A DNA stretch of 64,000 bases from Proteles cristata cristata (lineage: Eukaryota > Chordata > Mammalia > Carnivora > Hyaenidae): the NCBI GenBank assembly GCA_017311185.1, contig JAESUZ010002871.1, positions 434,001-498,000 of the forward strand, given 5' to 3'. The notes beneath the pieces were generated by a model. That model did no database searches and was not told the DNA's origin. It was given only the letters and a program-made list of their open reading frames with translations. Below, piece by piece: positions 36,471-49,005 of the stretch (positions are counted from its first letter, which is position 1; every line of letters begins with the position of its first letter). Made by a program: the position numbers and the translations under genes.

Positions 36471-37559
36471 TGCTGGGTTATGGATGTCTTTGAGAATCTG
36501 AAGAAAGTTTTATTAGAGAAAAGTAGATTTGCACATATGCTAGAGAGCTTATAGCCTCTTAAAGCTATGGTCCCCAGGGTAAAAGTTCCTCAAAACAAAA
36601 CAAAAAAACAATAAATAAAAAAAATAGAGCTCCTGACTTAGAGCACAGGGCTGGAAAGGTACTGATGATAGCATTTTCTTATTCGAATCCAGAAACATAA
36701 AACATGCTAGTACTCTCTGGCCAGAGAAGACTTGATTCTGTAAAAAGGCTTAGAGGGCAGTCACCAGTGATCTGGCCAAGCAGATCCTTCCTGAAATGTA
36801 GAATACAAAGACCAGGTACTGTCCAGAGCTCACTTTTGTTCTCTACCTGTTTCACCCTCTAGCTTCTAAGCCTGGAAGCAATTTGGTTTCTGTTCAGGAA
36901 TTCTTTCCCTTTTCCTTTCTTACATAAGGAAGTCTAAAAGCCACCAGGTGAAGCCACAGAAGGCAGCATTCATAGAGAGGAGGTGGGGAGTGATGGTAGA
37001 CCAGAGTGGGGCACTAGGCCCCAGCAGGATGAAGACGGTGTCTTCCTGAGGGTTGTGGTGATGGCTTGGTGAGGGGTGTCAGACCCTGAGGGGGGTAAAG
37101 ACCACAACTGTGGCGGGTAGAGACAGTGATGACAGGAGATTAGTTATATTGAGAGGGTTTGATTACATAAGTATATATATTAAGGATAATGAGAGCCAGA
37201 TAATTACAAATACTGAAAGGGTAAAAAACAGAATATTTTGTGGTGTTGGATAATAATTGGAGACGCAAGGAAGGACTCATGGATCCCAAAATACATAAAA
37301 ATAAAACAAATGTGTTTGCACATGTGTGTATGTACATACATATATAATGATAGACAGATGGATAGTCTTCACTTCACTGCACTGAGAGGGACTGAGAGCA
37401 GTGATACACCAATAGCAATGAACAGACCTGGTACAGAGATCTTGGTTCCTAAATACTAATTTTCTAAGACTAGAGCAGCTAAATCTCAAGATGAGACAGA
37501 GATAAAACATTTTCAAAGATTCATATGGACATATCAAAGGGGAGAGGAGTCACTTTAAA
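36471..37559. other. Intron, unrecognised
   Basis: No exon is seen. Some AT-rich parts may be old LINE remnants that I cannot assign. Confidence 0.45.
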
Positions 37560-38290
37560 GAGGCTCTAATGGCTGAATCTGAGAAATGTCTTACATAAAA
37601 GTAAAACAGGTTAGCAACAGATCATAGCCCATCCAACAGGACAGCAATCTGTGAGTCTATGCAGATATAAATAAGTTAAATGAATACATTGAAAGTTAAA
37701 TGAGGAGCAGAATTTTTACCATAGTCTCAAAGCATCTCTTCACAAAATACACATTACAAGGGCAAACAGGGAAACTTTAGAATGAAAAAGCCTGGAAGAT
37801 ATCATCTTAATCAAGGGATTGGAATTAACATCAACCGTAGTGGTTCAATGGCAATCACGATCCTGCGATTGGGTATAATGGGAAGAGTCCGGCATCACCT
37901 CTGTGATGTTTCTGCCAGAGATGCATAGCTTGAGTCTAATCATGAGGCAACCTGAGACCAATCCAAATTGAGGAACATATTTTAAAATAACAGGCCCATA
38001 ATCTTCAAAATGATTAAGGTCATGAAAGTCAAGGGGGGCTGAGGAAGTGTTCCAGGTTGAAGATGACTTAAGAGACATGAAAACTAAATGCAGTGTGGGA
38101 TTTGGGACAGATTCTTTTGCTATTAAGGACATTACTGGGACAACTGCCAACACTTGAAGGAAATGTACACTGGGTGATGGGGTACTGTGTTGTCAACTCA
38201 TTTGGATCAGTTAGAAAAAATTCTTTATATTATACTTCCAACATTTTTGTGAAATTGAGATTATGTCAAAATAAAAGTACGGTCATGAAA
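37560..38290 (+). mobile_element. Old L1 (L1ME/HAL1-like) 3' UTR
   Basis: ATAACAGGCCCATAATCTTC AAAATGATTAAGGTCATGAAAG, AGGAAGTGTTCCAGGTTGAA G, AAGAGACATGAAAACTAAAT GCAGTG and GGACATTACTGGGACAACTG are landmarks of old LINE 3' UTRs. It ends GTCAAAATAAAAG. Confidence 0.72.
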
Positions 38291-38702
38291 AAAGCAATTC
38301 TTATACCAACTCAAGAAATAAAACAACATGTGTGGGAGAAAAACCTTCTCTATCTGCCAAGACCTTAGGATTTGGAAGACTGGGGGACTGATAAACACCA
38401 GCACCCAAAGTAGTAAAATTGCTGATGGTTGAGAAAATAGGGTTGCTGGACCTTCATATGATTAATCAGATTTTAAGTATTTTTAAAGATTTGAGGAAAA
38501 ATATCATCATCAGCATGTGAATAAAACAAAGTTATTATGTTACAGATTTTGTCTGTAGTGTTCAATGGACAGAATAGACATTTTCAGAGGAGAAGCTGGG
38601 TGCAGACAGGAGGGAGAATCCTTCAAAAGTCGTGGAACAGGATGTGTTTTTTGCTTTATTGAATATAAAAAGCTTATCATTAAAAGTTTGTAAAGACTTC
38701 TT

Positions 38703-38915
38703 GGGTACCTGGGTGGCTCAGTGGGTTGAGGAACTGACTTCAGCTCAGGTCCCAGTCCCACGGTTTGTGGGTTTGAGCCCTGCATCGGGCTCTGTCCTGA
38801 CAGCGCAGAGCCTGGAACCTGCTTTAGATTCTGTGTCTCCCTTTCTCTCTGCCCCTCCCCTGCTCATTCTCTGTCTCTCTCTGTCTCTCAAAAATAAACA
38901 AACATTTAAAAAACA
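38703..38915 (+). mobile_element. CAN-SINE, exact duplication
   Basis: The head is GGGTACCTGGGTGGCTCAGT. AAAGACTTCTT lies at 38692-38702 and 38916-38926. The tail is AAAATAAACAAACATTT. Confidence 0.95.
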
Positions 38916-38926
38916 AAAGACTTCTT

Positions 38927-40085
38927 AACAAAAGTTTTATTTTTTATTTTTACCTCCAATTTAACTTTGTATCATATTTTTCCTTCTTTAACTCCACCAT
39001 TTTACGAACGATTTCAGTGTGCTTACAAGAAAAGTCTTCCCCCAAATCTTGAGGCCCTCTCCACGTCCCTGACTTACGATCTGAGCTGTGATTAGTCACT
39101 CCCTGAAACATGGCTTTGAGCAAGGATCTGAGATGCCGCAGAAGTTCATTAATGTTGAAAATAGCAGGATTACAAGGAAAATAATTAAGAGGGGGTACAG
39201 TCTTTATTGTTCATATAGGAACACTATGGTCATTTTCTTCTGGGCCTAAATTCTTTTCCTGGGTTCGGGAAGCTGGCAGAACAACAGAGAAGCTTGTGCT
39301 GGCTTATCTCTCTTGATACCATTTCAAAGAGTCACACATTAGAAACAACAGTCCCTGCCATGTTCCAGAGAGGGCCTTGAATGAGTTTTTGGTCTTATCT
39401 CCTGGCAACAAAAGATACAGGGAGCTCATTATTTCTGAGCAGGCACTGCCAACAGAGAAATGGAGAATTCCATAATCATAATGGATTTTCACATAAAAAG
39501 GTTCTTGACTGAATGGTGTTTTTGGAATGAAACTTGTCTTTCTACATACCTTTCAGAGATAAAATATTAAAGGTGACTGGTGAAAGAGAGTTTGAACCTT
39601 TAAACAGATACGGACATCTTACTAGGTTATGTTTCTAGAATAAGAGTACATTATTATCATCATTTTTTCCTTTGGACTGAACCCACCAATGGCTCAATCT
39701 ACTTTTGAAGATTTGCTCTGTCAGGCTGTAGTGGCTAGGGAACAGCAAGTGGTCAATAAAACTCTTTCTAAACTGTATAGGTTTTCAGAGATGGTGCAAA
39801 CTCTCTTCTATATTTAGGAATGTTACTTGTGATCCCAGCATGGGGATGTCCTGGCAAAATGTCTCTCTCAGAACGTGCATGAAGACACTGAAACAAAATC
39901 AGAACCCAACTATACCAGTGTGTAACTTCGTTAGGATTTTAAGGGAACTGAAATGTGATTCTGACTCACTGCCCTGCTCTCCTTTCTACCAGCAAAGGGA
40001 GGATGTTTTCCTAAGTTATTTGTCCTATGTATCCATAGAATGTGAGACCTAGAGCATAAGCTGAGTGACGGTCAAGATGTGGAAA
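38927..40085. other. Intron, unique sequence
   Basis: No exon or repeat recognised. Confidence 0.5.
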
Positions 40086-40087
40086 TC

Positions 40088-40296
40088 TTTTTTGTATTTG
40101 AGAGAGAGAGAGGGAGAAGCAGAGAAACAGTGTGAGTGGGGGAGGGGCAGAGAGAGAGGGAGAGAGAATCCCAAGCAGGCTCTGTGCTGTCAGTACCAAG
40201 CCTGATGTGCACCTTGATCCCAGAAACCATGAGATCATGACCTGATCTGAAATCAAGAGTCAGACACTCAACTGACTGAGTCACCCATGGCCCCCC
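40088..40296 (-). mobile_element. CAN-SINE, reverse
   Basis: A GA-rich block is followed by the reversed core (ACCTTGATCCCAGAAACC) and the end GAGTCACCCATGGCCCCC. GTGGAAATCT and ATGGAATTCT flanks are a weak duplication. Confidence 0.92.
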
Positions 40297-40414
40297 AAAA
40301 ATGGAATTCTCAGCAGAGATTAGAGGTGTATGAAATATTTGTGGAACTGAGCTAGATTTCCAGTCCAGAGTTTATTCATTTATTCTTGAATAGTTAATAC
40401 ACACACTCGATTTA

Positions 40415-40638
40415 TCTATTTTTTAGTGTTTTCATTTATTTATTTATTTTTATTTCTGAGAGAGACAGCGTGAACAGGGGAGAATCAGAGAGAGAGGGAG
40501 ATACAGAATCCAAAGCAGGCTCAGGCTCTGAGCTGGCTGTCAGCACAGAGCCCAATGCGGGGCTCGAACCCACGAATCGTGAGATCATGAACGGAGCTGA
40601 AGTCGGACGCTGAACCGACTGAGCCACCCAGGCGCCCC
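40415..40638 (-). mobile_element. CAN-SINE, reverse
   Basis: It ends GAGCCACCCAGGCGCCCC. The flanks TACACACACTCGATTTA and TACACACCCTTGATTTA form a duplication with small changes. Confidence 0.94.
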
Positions 40639-40655
40639 TACACACCCTTGATTTA

Positions 40656-41744
40656 AAATTTAAAGGTTAACTAGATGGAATACTGAAATTCTCCTCTCAT
40701 TCCCCCCTCGCCTTTCCCTGGCTACCTACTTCCTCTTCTCACAGGGAACCAGTGTTCCCAGTTTCTTATGTATCTGGAAAGTACTTTTTTGACATAAAAG
40801 AGGACATTAAAACTGATGCTTTCAAGAAAACTGTACTTTCCTATTTTTTGTTTTCCTTTCATGAGCAAAGGACAATTAAATGGGCTGCTTTTTTTTTTTT
40901 TTAAGCTCTAAAAGCCTTAAGGTCAAAGGAAGCCCTCAAATTATAATGTCAAGGCCAAGTATCCATGGGTAACAAGAAGAAGTTAAGGAGTATGTGTGTG
41001 TGTTGGGAATGATTTCTTATCCAGGGGACAAAAAGTTATCACAAAGCAGAAGCCGGGTGGTAATTCTGCTTCACAAAAGAAACTGAAGCTAATTCTGGTA
41101 AGAGGTTAAACAAACTTGAGTTCCATAATATTTGCCAAACTCGGCTTTACCAAACTTTTCCTGAACACAGCAGGCATCACACACGAAAAGATAAAAGACT
41201 GCAAATCCCTACAAGTGGCAATAGGTGACTGATTTGAGGCAAGATCCTGGCTGAGTTTTGATTCCATTCCATTTCATTCTGTTTGCACAAGAAAACAAAT
41301 GAGTCCAGGCATTTATACTCCATGGGCAGCACTGGATGCAGACTAGGACTGTGTCCTCTGTTTTATATTACTCCCTGTCCCTCATGAGGGATGCCTAACT
41401 CACACCTTTGTTCCTTTCCTGGCCTGTCTGATCCCAAATATCCTTCATGGTGCTGCTCAGGTCCCACTTCTCCATGAAATCGACTTGGATGCTGTGAGTC
41501 CTCTATATTTTATAAGCAACACTCCCCAGGAGAGTCTGCATCCTCTCCCAAGGTTAAAAAAACAACAATGCAAAATACCTTCCAGTATGTAGTGAAGACG
41601 AACAGGTAAGGAAACTGCCCTGGGCTTGAAGCAAGGGTCTTCACAAATGGCCCAGAACCCCTGAGACCCTGCCTTCTTCTTGGGGTTCTAGAAATCCTAC
41701 CTTTGCCTCCATCCTTATCTCTAGCCTCAGGATCAGGGCAGTTA
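40656..41744. other. Intron, unique sequence
   Basis: No exon or repeat recognised apart from a poly-T run near 40890. Confidence 0.5.
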
Positions 41745-41749
41745 CTCAG

Positions 41750-41935
41750 TCTTATAGAGTGCTTTAGCATTTACAAAGTGTTTTTACATATTTAATTTCA
41801 TTTCACTATCAAATCCGTCCTGAGAGATGGGTTATCAACCCATTTTCTCATGAGAAAGGAAGACCCATAAAGGTTATGTGACTTAACCATTGTTCAAGTC
41901 CTATTCCAAAGTTCACACCCCTTTTCATTCTTTTG
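41750..41935 (+). repeat. MIR
   Basis: GTGCTTTAGCATTTACAAAG TG, then ATTTCATTTCACTATC, GAGATGGGTTATC, AGAAAGGAAGACCCATAAAG GTTATGTGACTTAACC in MIR order. Confidence 0.78.
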
Positions 41936-42164
41936 CTGCAGTAGGGGGCAAAAGCCCTTCCCTTTTTCTTGCTTAATTTATCTGAGATAGGCTGAAATTG
42001 TCAGAGGGAACTTGACCAAAAAGTATGTTAACTTAGTAAATATATAAGTGAGCTAGTAAATATATGAAGGAAATATGAATAGCATAAAATGGATAAGTTA
42101 GGGGGAAGGTAGGTTATCTCTACCTTCAGAATCTGCCCCCCCCAAAGGCATTCCTTTTTTTTTT

Positions 42165-42375
42165 CCCTTTTCCAGTTTCATTGAGATGTAATTGACATAC
42201 AACATTGTTTAAATTTAAGGTGTACTACACGTGTTGATTTCACACCCTTATTTATTACAACATGATTACCACCACAGCTAACCCCTCCATCACCTCAGGT
42301 AATGACCATTTCTGCTTTGTGGAAGACCGGTTAAGATTTCCTCTCTTAGCAACTTTCAGGTATATAACACAGTAT
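42165..42375 (-). mobile_element. Old L1 3' fragment, reverse
   Basis: Plus-strand text TTCATTGAGATGTAATTGAC ATACAACATTG and CTTAGCAACTTTCAGGTATA is the reverse of an L1MA-like 3' region. Confidence 0.7.
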
Positions 42376-42454
42376 CCCCAGGGCACTCTTAAGTTTCTTG
42401 GTTCTTCCACTTCAAGAAGGAGAGGACTAGGGCAAGAGCTTGTGCTGCCAAGAT

Positions 42455-42692
42455 AATAATGACTAGCATTAGCTGAGCATTTACTGTGTGCCAAAGTACC
42501 ATTCTAAGCACTTTATATGTATTACCTCATTTACTCCTTTCAAAAGCCCTGGAGGCATATGCAGTTATTACCTCCACTTTACAGTCAAAGGCAGAGAGAA
42601 CTTCCAGAACTTGCTCAGGGTCATACAGCTGTTCCCATGCAGCTGAGCCAAGCATTCTGACCAAGTCTGCCCTCCTAACCACTGTGCTAGGC
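42455..42692 (+). repeat. MIR, nearly complete
   Basis: GAGCATTTACTGTGTGCCAA, CTAAGCACTTTATATGTATT, CTTTACAGTCAAAGGCAGAG, TGCTCAGGGTCATACAGCTG and CTGCCCTCCTAACCACTGTG follow the MIR consensus from core to 3' end. Confidence 0.9.
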
Positions 42693-43104
42693 AAACTCCA
42701 ATGTGCATGTGAAGGGCCCCAAAAGAGAGCATGGGACTGAGGTGGATAGAGGGGAATCGAACTTTCAGGAGAGAACTGAAACCTCGGTCTTTTATTCTAA
42801 ACTCACAAGGCAACCATTCAGTGCTCTTTTTATTCTTCCTCCTCATCAACTTATACTGCTTTCTTATCATTCTTTCTAACTAGACAAGGAGTTCCTGGAT
42901 TTCAGGGGGCATACACTGTGCTTCTCTGTTCCAACCCAGCATCTGGCATAGAATGAATCCTGAATGACTTTTATCCAGTAATTCACACTCAAAATGGTAA
43001 CAAATTCTGGTCCTGTAAGGAAAAACTTGTGCCAGACCACAGTGAAGAAGAAAATGGACTTCTTGGTTCATAGATTCAAAGGGAAGTAAGGATAGAGGCA
43101 GGAA

Positions 43105-43640
43105 ATTAACATACATTAGCATTCACTTTGTACCAAGCACTAAACTGGGCAGGTTGCATATGATATTTCATTTAACCTTTAGCATAATTAATTCTGCGAG
43201 ATGGGGATTATTGCTATGTTCTGAATGTTAGTGCCCCCCTCCCCAGTTCATATGCTGAAATCCTAACACTCAGTGTGATGGTATTAGGACATAGGACCTT
43301 TGCGAGGTGTATGATCATAAGGATGGCATTCTCATGGAAAGGTTAGTGTTCTTATGAAAGAGACCACAGAGATCCCTAGCCCCTCCCACCTTGTGAGAAC
43401 ACAGCAAGAAGATGCTGGCTATGAACCAGGCCGAGGGTTTTTACCAGAATATGACGGCACAGGCACCATGATCCTTGCCTTCCCATTTCTGGAACTATGA
43501 GAAGTAAATTTCTGTTTTTGATAAGCCACCCACTCTGTAGCATTTGTTATAGTAGCCTGAATGGACCAAGACAATTATTTATAAATGAGGATTTGGTAAC
43601 AGGTCATCTAACTGAGTCATTACCCTTGTGCTCTTCACTG
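43105..43640 (+). repeat. MIR split by an LTR insertion
   Basis: The left part at 43105-43211 (CACTTTGTACCAAGCACTAA to GAGATGGGGATTAT) continues at 43574 (ATTATTTATAAATGAGG) after the LTR. The order fits one MIR. Confidence 0.78.
43212..43573 (+). mobile_element. MaLR-type (MLT1/MST-like) solo LTR with intact 5-bp duplication
   Basis: It starts TGCTATGTTCTGAATG and ends GACCAAGACA, 362 bp. ATTAT at 43207-43211 and 43574-43578 is an exact 5-bp target duplication, as expected for LTR integration. It lies inside the MIR. Confidence 0.9.
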
Positions 43641-45086
43641 TACAAGGTAAGCTGGGAACCAAGGCTGGGGGCCTTAGGTCATGATCCTGCCTTCCCTTCC
43701 ACCATCTGCCTCTGGCCACGGGGAACACTGTAAAATGGCCTCTAGACCCCAGATATGCAGGAAGCATGGAACCAGAGTCGGTATTTTCAAAAGCCAGTTC
43801 AGGGTTGAGGAAGGATTTATTAGGTAAGGTGGAGAGATCCTCATTTTCCCACTGATGGACTTTCAATACCTGTCTATTTCTGGGACATCCGACTCATTCA
43901 CGTCATTCCTGTTAAACAAGGTTGGGAGGGCAGAGGGGCCTGCGAACTGTGTCCTTGTGCCAGGAAAGGGCAGGGGCAAGTGTAAGTTTCTCAAGGTCTC
44001 CATTTCCTGACTACTTGGAGTCTTAAAATAAGCTCATGCCTGGATACTTGCTGTGGCTTGGAACCGTGGCCAGGCAGGGAGATTTACTGCCTCGTTTTCT
44101 GTGTCCAACTATTTTAAGTGTCACTTATGCTCTGGTGTCTTTTTAAATTTATGGATGTTCACTCCAATCTAAAGAACCGCAGTGCTCCTTCCTGTGGCTT
44201 CCTCATAAATGCCCTCTGAAATACTGAGTCAGTTTTATAGTATATATGTGCTACAGAGCTTCCTGGAGTCCCTATGGGGTCTCTATTCTCTACTTTGGAT
44301 TTTATTAAAAAGAAAAGACAAAAGGGCATAAGCATGGGCCATAACAACCACAAATGCTGACCTTTCTTCTTAATAGCAAAGCATATTCCTTTTGTGGGCA
44401 AGGCTATAGGAAATCAAAAGCATTTTCCTTGTGACATAAAACCTCAGGCTTTCAATATAAATGAGGAAACAGATGCCAACTCATGTCTCTTCAAAGAGGG
44501 TCAGGATAAATTTCTCTTCTTTCCTTCTCTTCATCAAGTATGCTAGACTTCTTTTTCACTGCACCACTTTTCCTCCCATGTCTGTAATTTCTGATGGGGC
44601 GGACCCCTAATGTAGATTAATTTTTTACCTAACTGTTGGCCATCAGAACTTGCTGTTCCCACAGCTATCTTTAGAGAGGAAACAGTGATGATCTCAGTTT
44701 TCTGAATAATCCTATGAAAAGTGGCTTCCCAACAGATGTGGCCAAGGGTACTCACTGACTGTTGCTGTGTGAATTGCCTCATAATGGGGTGCAGGAAGTG
44801 CTCGATCCAATCTGTACCAGAATAATCAGGAAGTATAGAGGGTGGGGCGAGGGTGGAAGTATGTGGGACAGATGATAAAGTTATAATTGTAATAGAAATG
44901 AGATGGAAATAACTCAGGAGGCTTTCTCAGCCAAGGCCCTGCTACCTAACCCTGTTTTAAGTCACCTGAGACTATTCATACAGCCTCTTTTCTCTCTGGA
45001 CCTAGAATCTAGTTGGGAGACCTGACACAGATGGGAAATACCTTTAATAACAAAAAATGTGGAAAGCTCAGTGTCCTATCAGTGAT
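43641..45086. other. Intron, unique sequence
   Basis: No exon or repeat recognised. Confidence 0.5.
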
Positions 45087-45300
45087 CTAGAGAAGGGGTT
45101 GACCATTCACCTACGGCCTGAATTCTTGTAAATAAAATTTTATTGGGTCAGAGTTATACTCATTTGTTTCTTATTGTCTATGGTTGTTGACACCTTAAAG
45201 TTGAGTCCTTGCAATAGTCAACTTATGGTTCTCAATGCATAAAGTACTTCCTTCCTATCTGGTTCTTTACAGAAAAAGTTTGCCCAACTCTGGTCTAGAG
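45087..45300 (-). mobile_element. Nonautonomous hAT-type DNA transposon, copy 2, reverse
   Basis: Plus-strand text has TAAATAAAATTTTATTGGGT, TTATTGTCTATGG and AGAAAAAGTTTGCCCAACTC TGG, the reverse of copy 1. Both ends carry CTAGAG-like inverted termini. Confidence 0.72.
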
Positions 45301-45754
45301 TAGATGCCTCAGGAGGTCAGCAAGGAGAGACCAGTTTGGGCTGGGGCACTGCACGAAGGCTTCACAAAATGGCTTGAACTGTGTCTTGAAGACTTCTAGG
45401 ATACAGCTAGAAAGGAAGGGTGAAGAGAGGGTATTCCAGGAAAGGAAGGCTTAAAACCATGAAAAATTACTAGGGAACATTTTGACTGGAATGGAGGAAT
45501 CATTTGAGATAGGAATGAGATGGAAGGATAAATGTAGAGGGTAGGTCTCAATAGCAAGGAGGCTTGAAGACCAGGTTACAATTTCCTAAATGATAAAGCC
45601 TACCATCTCCCCATATCAATCTCTGCATGAGTAGAAAGGGATGAAGAAGTGACTTTTAAGGTCCATTCAAGCTCTGAGAATCAGTTTTCAAAAGGACCGA
45701 TGCCTACCCTCACCTCCAGAGATTCTGTGTTAATTGGTTTCGGGTAGGACATTT

Positions 45755-45954
45755 ATATTTTATTTTTAAGATGTTAGTTTTTGAGATAGAGCGCATGTGT
45801 GCAGGGGTGGGGGTAAAGAGGGGGAGACAGAGGATCTCAAGCAGGCTCTGTACTGATAGCAGAAAGCCCAACTGGGGGCTCAAACTCATGAGCTGTGAGA
45901 TCATGATCTGAGCTGAAGTCAGATGCTTAACTGACTGAGCCACCCAGGTGCCCC
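45755..45954 (-). mobile_element. CAN-SINE, reverse, exact duplication
   Basis: It ends GAGCCACCCAGGTGCCCC. TAGGACATTT flanks it at 45745-45754 and 45955-45964. Confidence 0.95.
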
Positions 45955-46324
45955 TAGGACATTTTTTTTTAACTTCTCAGTGACTCTAGTGCAATTGGGA
46001 ACATCTTCATTGATGAAGGAAATGGCCAGGCACGTGTCTGTAGAAGCCCAGCTCTGGGCCAGGTAGATGTAGCAGGTGCCCAACACATGTGAGTCAAATT
46101 AAGTCAGCAATATTGGCTTGTACCAGAGCCAGCCTGATAAACCTCTGTTTTACTAGAGTCAGCTATATAACATTCAGCTGGCCACATGGTTTCCAATAAA
46201 AGAAATCACTTCTGCCTGCCCTTGCCTAATCCTGGAAAAGCCCATGATGCTCAATGCGATATTGAGTCTGTTTATAAATTTGGGCATTTATAGTTTTTTC
46301 TATCACTGTTATTTTAACATGACC

Positions 46325-46905
46325 ATTTACAAGGCCTTACACAATTTGGCCTCAGCCTTGTTACGTCTCTGATCTTCTCTCTCATACACAACCCGGATGA
46401 CTCCATTCCTGCCACACTACATTAGCCTCTTTCTTGTTGCTTGCACACAGTAGGTATGTCCCTGCCTCAAGGACTTCACATTGGTTCTTTCACTGCTTTC
46501 CCTCCTCGCCCCTTCCCTTCCTTCTCTTCTCTCCCCTCCCCTCCCCTCTTCTCTCCTTCCAGACATATGCAAAGCTCAATAGCTCACTGTCAAGTCTTTG
46601 CTCAAAGATTACTTTCTTTGTGAGCCTTCTCCTGCCAATCGAATTTAAAATTGCATCCTTGTTCCCATATCGGCACTTTCCACCTTTCTTACTCTATTTT
46701 TTTTCCATAGCACTTATCTAATATACTCCACTTTCCATGCCTTCTAATATACTATGTCATTTACGTCATTGTGTTTATTTTCTATTTCCCTTAGTACAAT
46801 GAAAACTATGTGAGAGAAAGGATTTTTATTTTGTTCTCTTCTACATCCCCAGTGCCTTCAATGGTGCCCAGAACATAGAAGAGACTCAGTAAGTATGTGC
46901 CTATT
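46325..46905 (+). repeat. L2 LINE 3' region
   Basis: CAAGGCCTTACACAATTTGG CCTCAGCC, CTTTGTGAGCCTTCTCCTGC C, ACATCCCCAGTGCC and GTGCCCAGAACATAG follow L2. It contains a homopyrimidine tract at 46498-46560. Confidence 0.8.
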
Positions 46906-47379
46906 GCATCAGTGCTTGGAATGCTTTTCTTCATCATTTAAGACTGAGTATGAACAGTTCTTCTCTGAAGCCCTCCGTTTTCCCCTTCATCAAAGAAAGG
47001 GGTCCTCAGTCCCCTGTTCCTTTTGGCTTTTTCTGCAACTCTTCAGAGATTTTCTCACACATGACTGACTTTTCTCTCTTTTCTACTGCTTCTGAGATCC
47101 TCCAAGGCTGGGAGAAGGCACAAGACCTAGCATCTAATGGAAACTGGACAGGAGTGTTAAGGAAATGAACCAGGATTTACTAATAGAAGCTTTGACTGTC
47201 CTCTTTATAACAATGCTTTCTGCAGCTGCACGCCTAGGTAGTTCTCCATTTTATTCCAACATGTTGACTTGACTGGTCTGAAATGTATCATCATCAAATA
47301 GGAGGTACATGAGCTTTACTGAGAATTGCAATGGACTACTATTGCTCCCCGACCCCCCCATGTTAACCTATTTGCCAAG
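46906..47379. other. Intron between L2 fragments
   Basis: Part may be another L2 remnant (GAAGCCCTCCGTTTTCCCCT). Otherwise unrecognised. Confidence 0.4.
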
Positions 47380-48057
47380 TCCTATCAGTGTTATCTCCTC
47401 CATGTCCCTGAATTAGTTCACTTCTTTCCATTCTCTCCAGCTCTCTACTCTCAGCCATGCTTATCTCTTACCTGGAATACTTCCTGAATGGTTGACTCCC
47501 TCTAGTCTCTTCCCTAGAGCCCATCCCCTTCACAGTAACCCAACAAGCTCTTAAAAACACAAATGAGATGATGTTTCTCTCCTGTTTTTAAACCATTCAG
47601 AGACTTCCTGTTGCATTTAGTGCAAAGTGTGAAAGTCTTACCAGGGCTCACAGGGTACCAGCAATGCCTCTCTCTTTAGCATCATCTGAAGCCGCTCTGC
47701 CCTTAGTGATGGCTGTGACACTTCCTCAAATACTCTAGACTTTCTTGCTTCAGAACCACTGCTGGTTCCTTTGGAACTCCTCTGTCTGGAATGCTCTCTT
47801 GTAACTTCCAGCTACTCTTCCAATCTCAGTGCAAATATCCCCTCCTCAAGTGTCCCCAAAGCACCAGTTCTTACTCTTTTGATCACAGTCTTCTTATTTA
47901 TTTACTTACTTCTTACTTCCCCACCAGACTCAAAGGACCACTGCCAGAATTCAGATCACATGGGGGCACTGTGTTAATCTGTTTCATTACTGTTTCTTCA
48001 GATCCAGATTCATGCCTCAAGCAGAGTAAATGCTCAATAATTTTTCTTGAATGAGTG
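47380..48057 (+). repeat. L2 LINE, second copy, longer 3' portion
   Basis: CCATTCAGAGACTTCCTGTT GC, TCTGTCTGGAATGCTCTC, CAATCTCAGTGCAAATATCC CCTCC and AGTAAATGCTCAATAATTTT TCTTGAATGAGTG follow the L2 3' end in order. Confidence 0.85.
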
Positions 48058-48079
48058 AGAGTGAGATTTGTCTATGCTA

Positions 48080-48155
48080 TTTCCTGTGTGTCCCTGGCCC
48101 TACCACAGTGTTTGGCACATAACAGATGCTCAACAAAGATTTATTCAATGAGCAA
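48080..48155 (+). repeat. L2 3' terminal fragment, third copy
   Basis: CACAGTGTTTGGCACATAAC AGATGCTCAACAAAG and TTATTCAATGAG repeat the L2 end just after the previous copy. Confidence 0.75.
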
Positions 48156-48864
48156 ATTGACTGGTCTTTGAGATATTCCCTTCTTAGGCCCTCTACCAAG
48201 GCTTTCAACTTTGAACATTAATATTTATCCAACTGTTTGCTGAAACATCCTCCTACCTTGAGGGGTTTGCATGCGAACAATATAAACTCCACCTGAGACT
48301 CCAGACCTGGGTCCCATATATTCCAGCTATAGCTCCCTCACTGAGGTGGTAGGATTTGGAGGAACTGCATCTATGCCAGGCTTTGCAATTCTCAGCACTT
48401 CAAATAAACAGAGAAGAAAATGTGCAGGCTGCCTGTTCTTGGGCGGCCAGAAGGAAAACACTATTGCCTGGCTGTGGTGTGTGGCCCTTGGCCTCCCTGC
48501 CTCACTTCTCCAGGGCCTGAGGGCTCTGAGAGGTGGGGCCGTTATCTACGCAAGGCTGGGGTGTATGCTGACACTGCTAAGATTCTACTGTGTGTGTTGG
48601 CTATGACCCTTGAGCCCCACGGCTAGGGAGAGCGGCCAGGCACAATGACCTCTTTCATGGAAAAACTTTACTTTGCAAACCGAGGTTGGAATGCCTGCAT
48701 CTCTCTTCTCTTGGTGAATCACAAGGCATGAGAAAAGGTTGTGCTGTTTGGCTCTGTGGGACTAGCATAACATGGGTTTCCAGTAGAGATATCAGGAGGA
48801 GTGTCTTTACCTGGGGCATTGCATATGGCATATGGCTTCTGGGCCATAGGGTTTCTGTCACAAG
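48156..48864. other. Intron, unique sequence
   Basis: No exon or repeat recognised. Open frames of 86 and 68 codons at 48346-48626 show no domain. Confidence 0.5.
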
Positions 48865-49005
48865 CATTTGACTCTGCCATTATGGTATGAAAAGAGCCAT
48901 AGACAATATATGGGTAAATAAATGGGTGTGGCTGTGTGCCAATAAAACTTTACAAGTGGTGACCTAGATTCGGCCCAGGGACTATAGTTTGCCAAGTGTG
49001 CAAAA
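48865..49005 (+). mobile_element. Nonautonomous hAT-type DNA transposon, copy 3 (3' half)
   Basis: AGCCATAGACAATATATGGG, GTGTGGCTGTGTGCCAATAA AACTTTACAAG and CGGCCCAGGGACTATAGTTT GCC match copies 1 and 2. The left end is missing. Confidence 0.75.
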
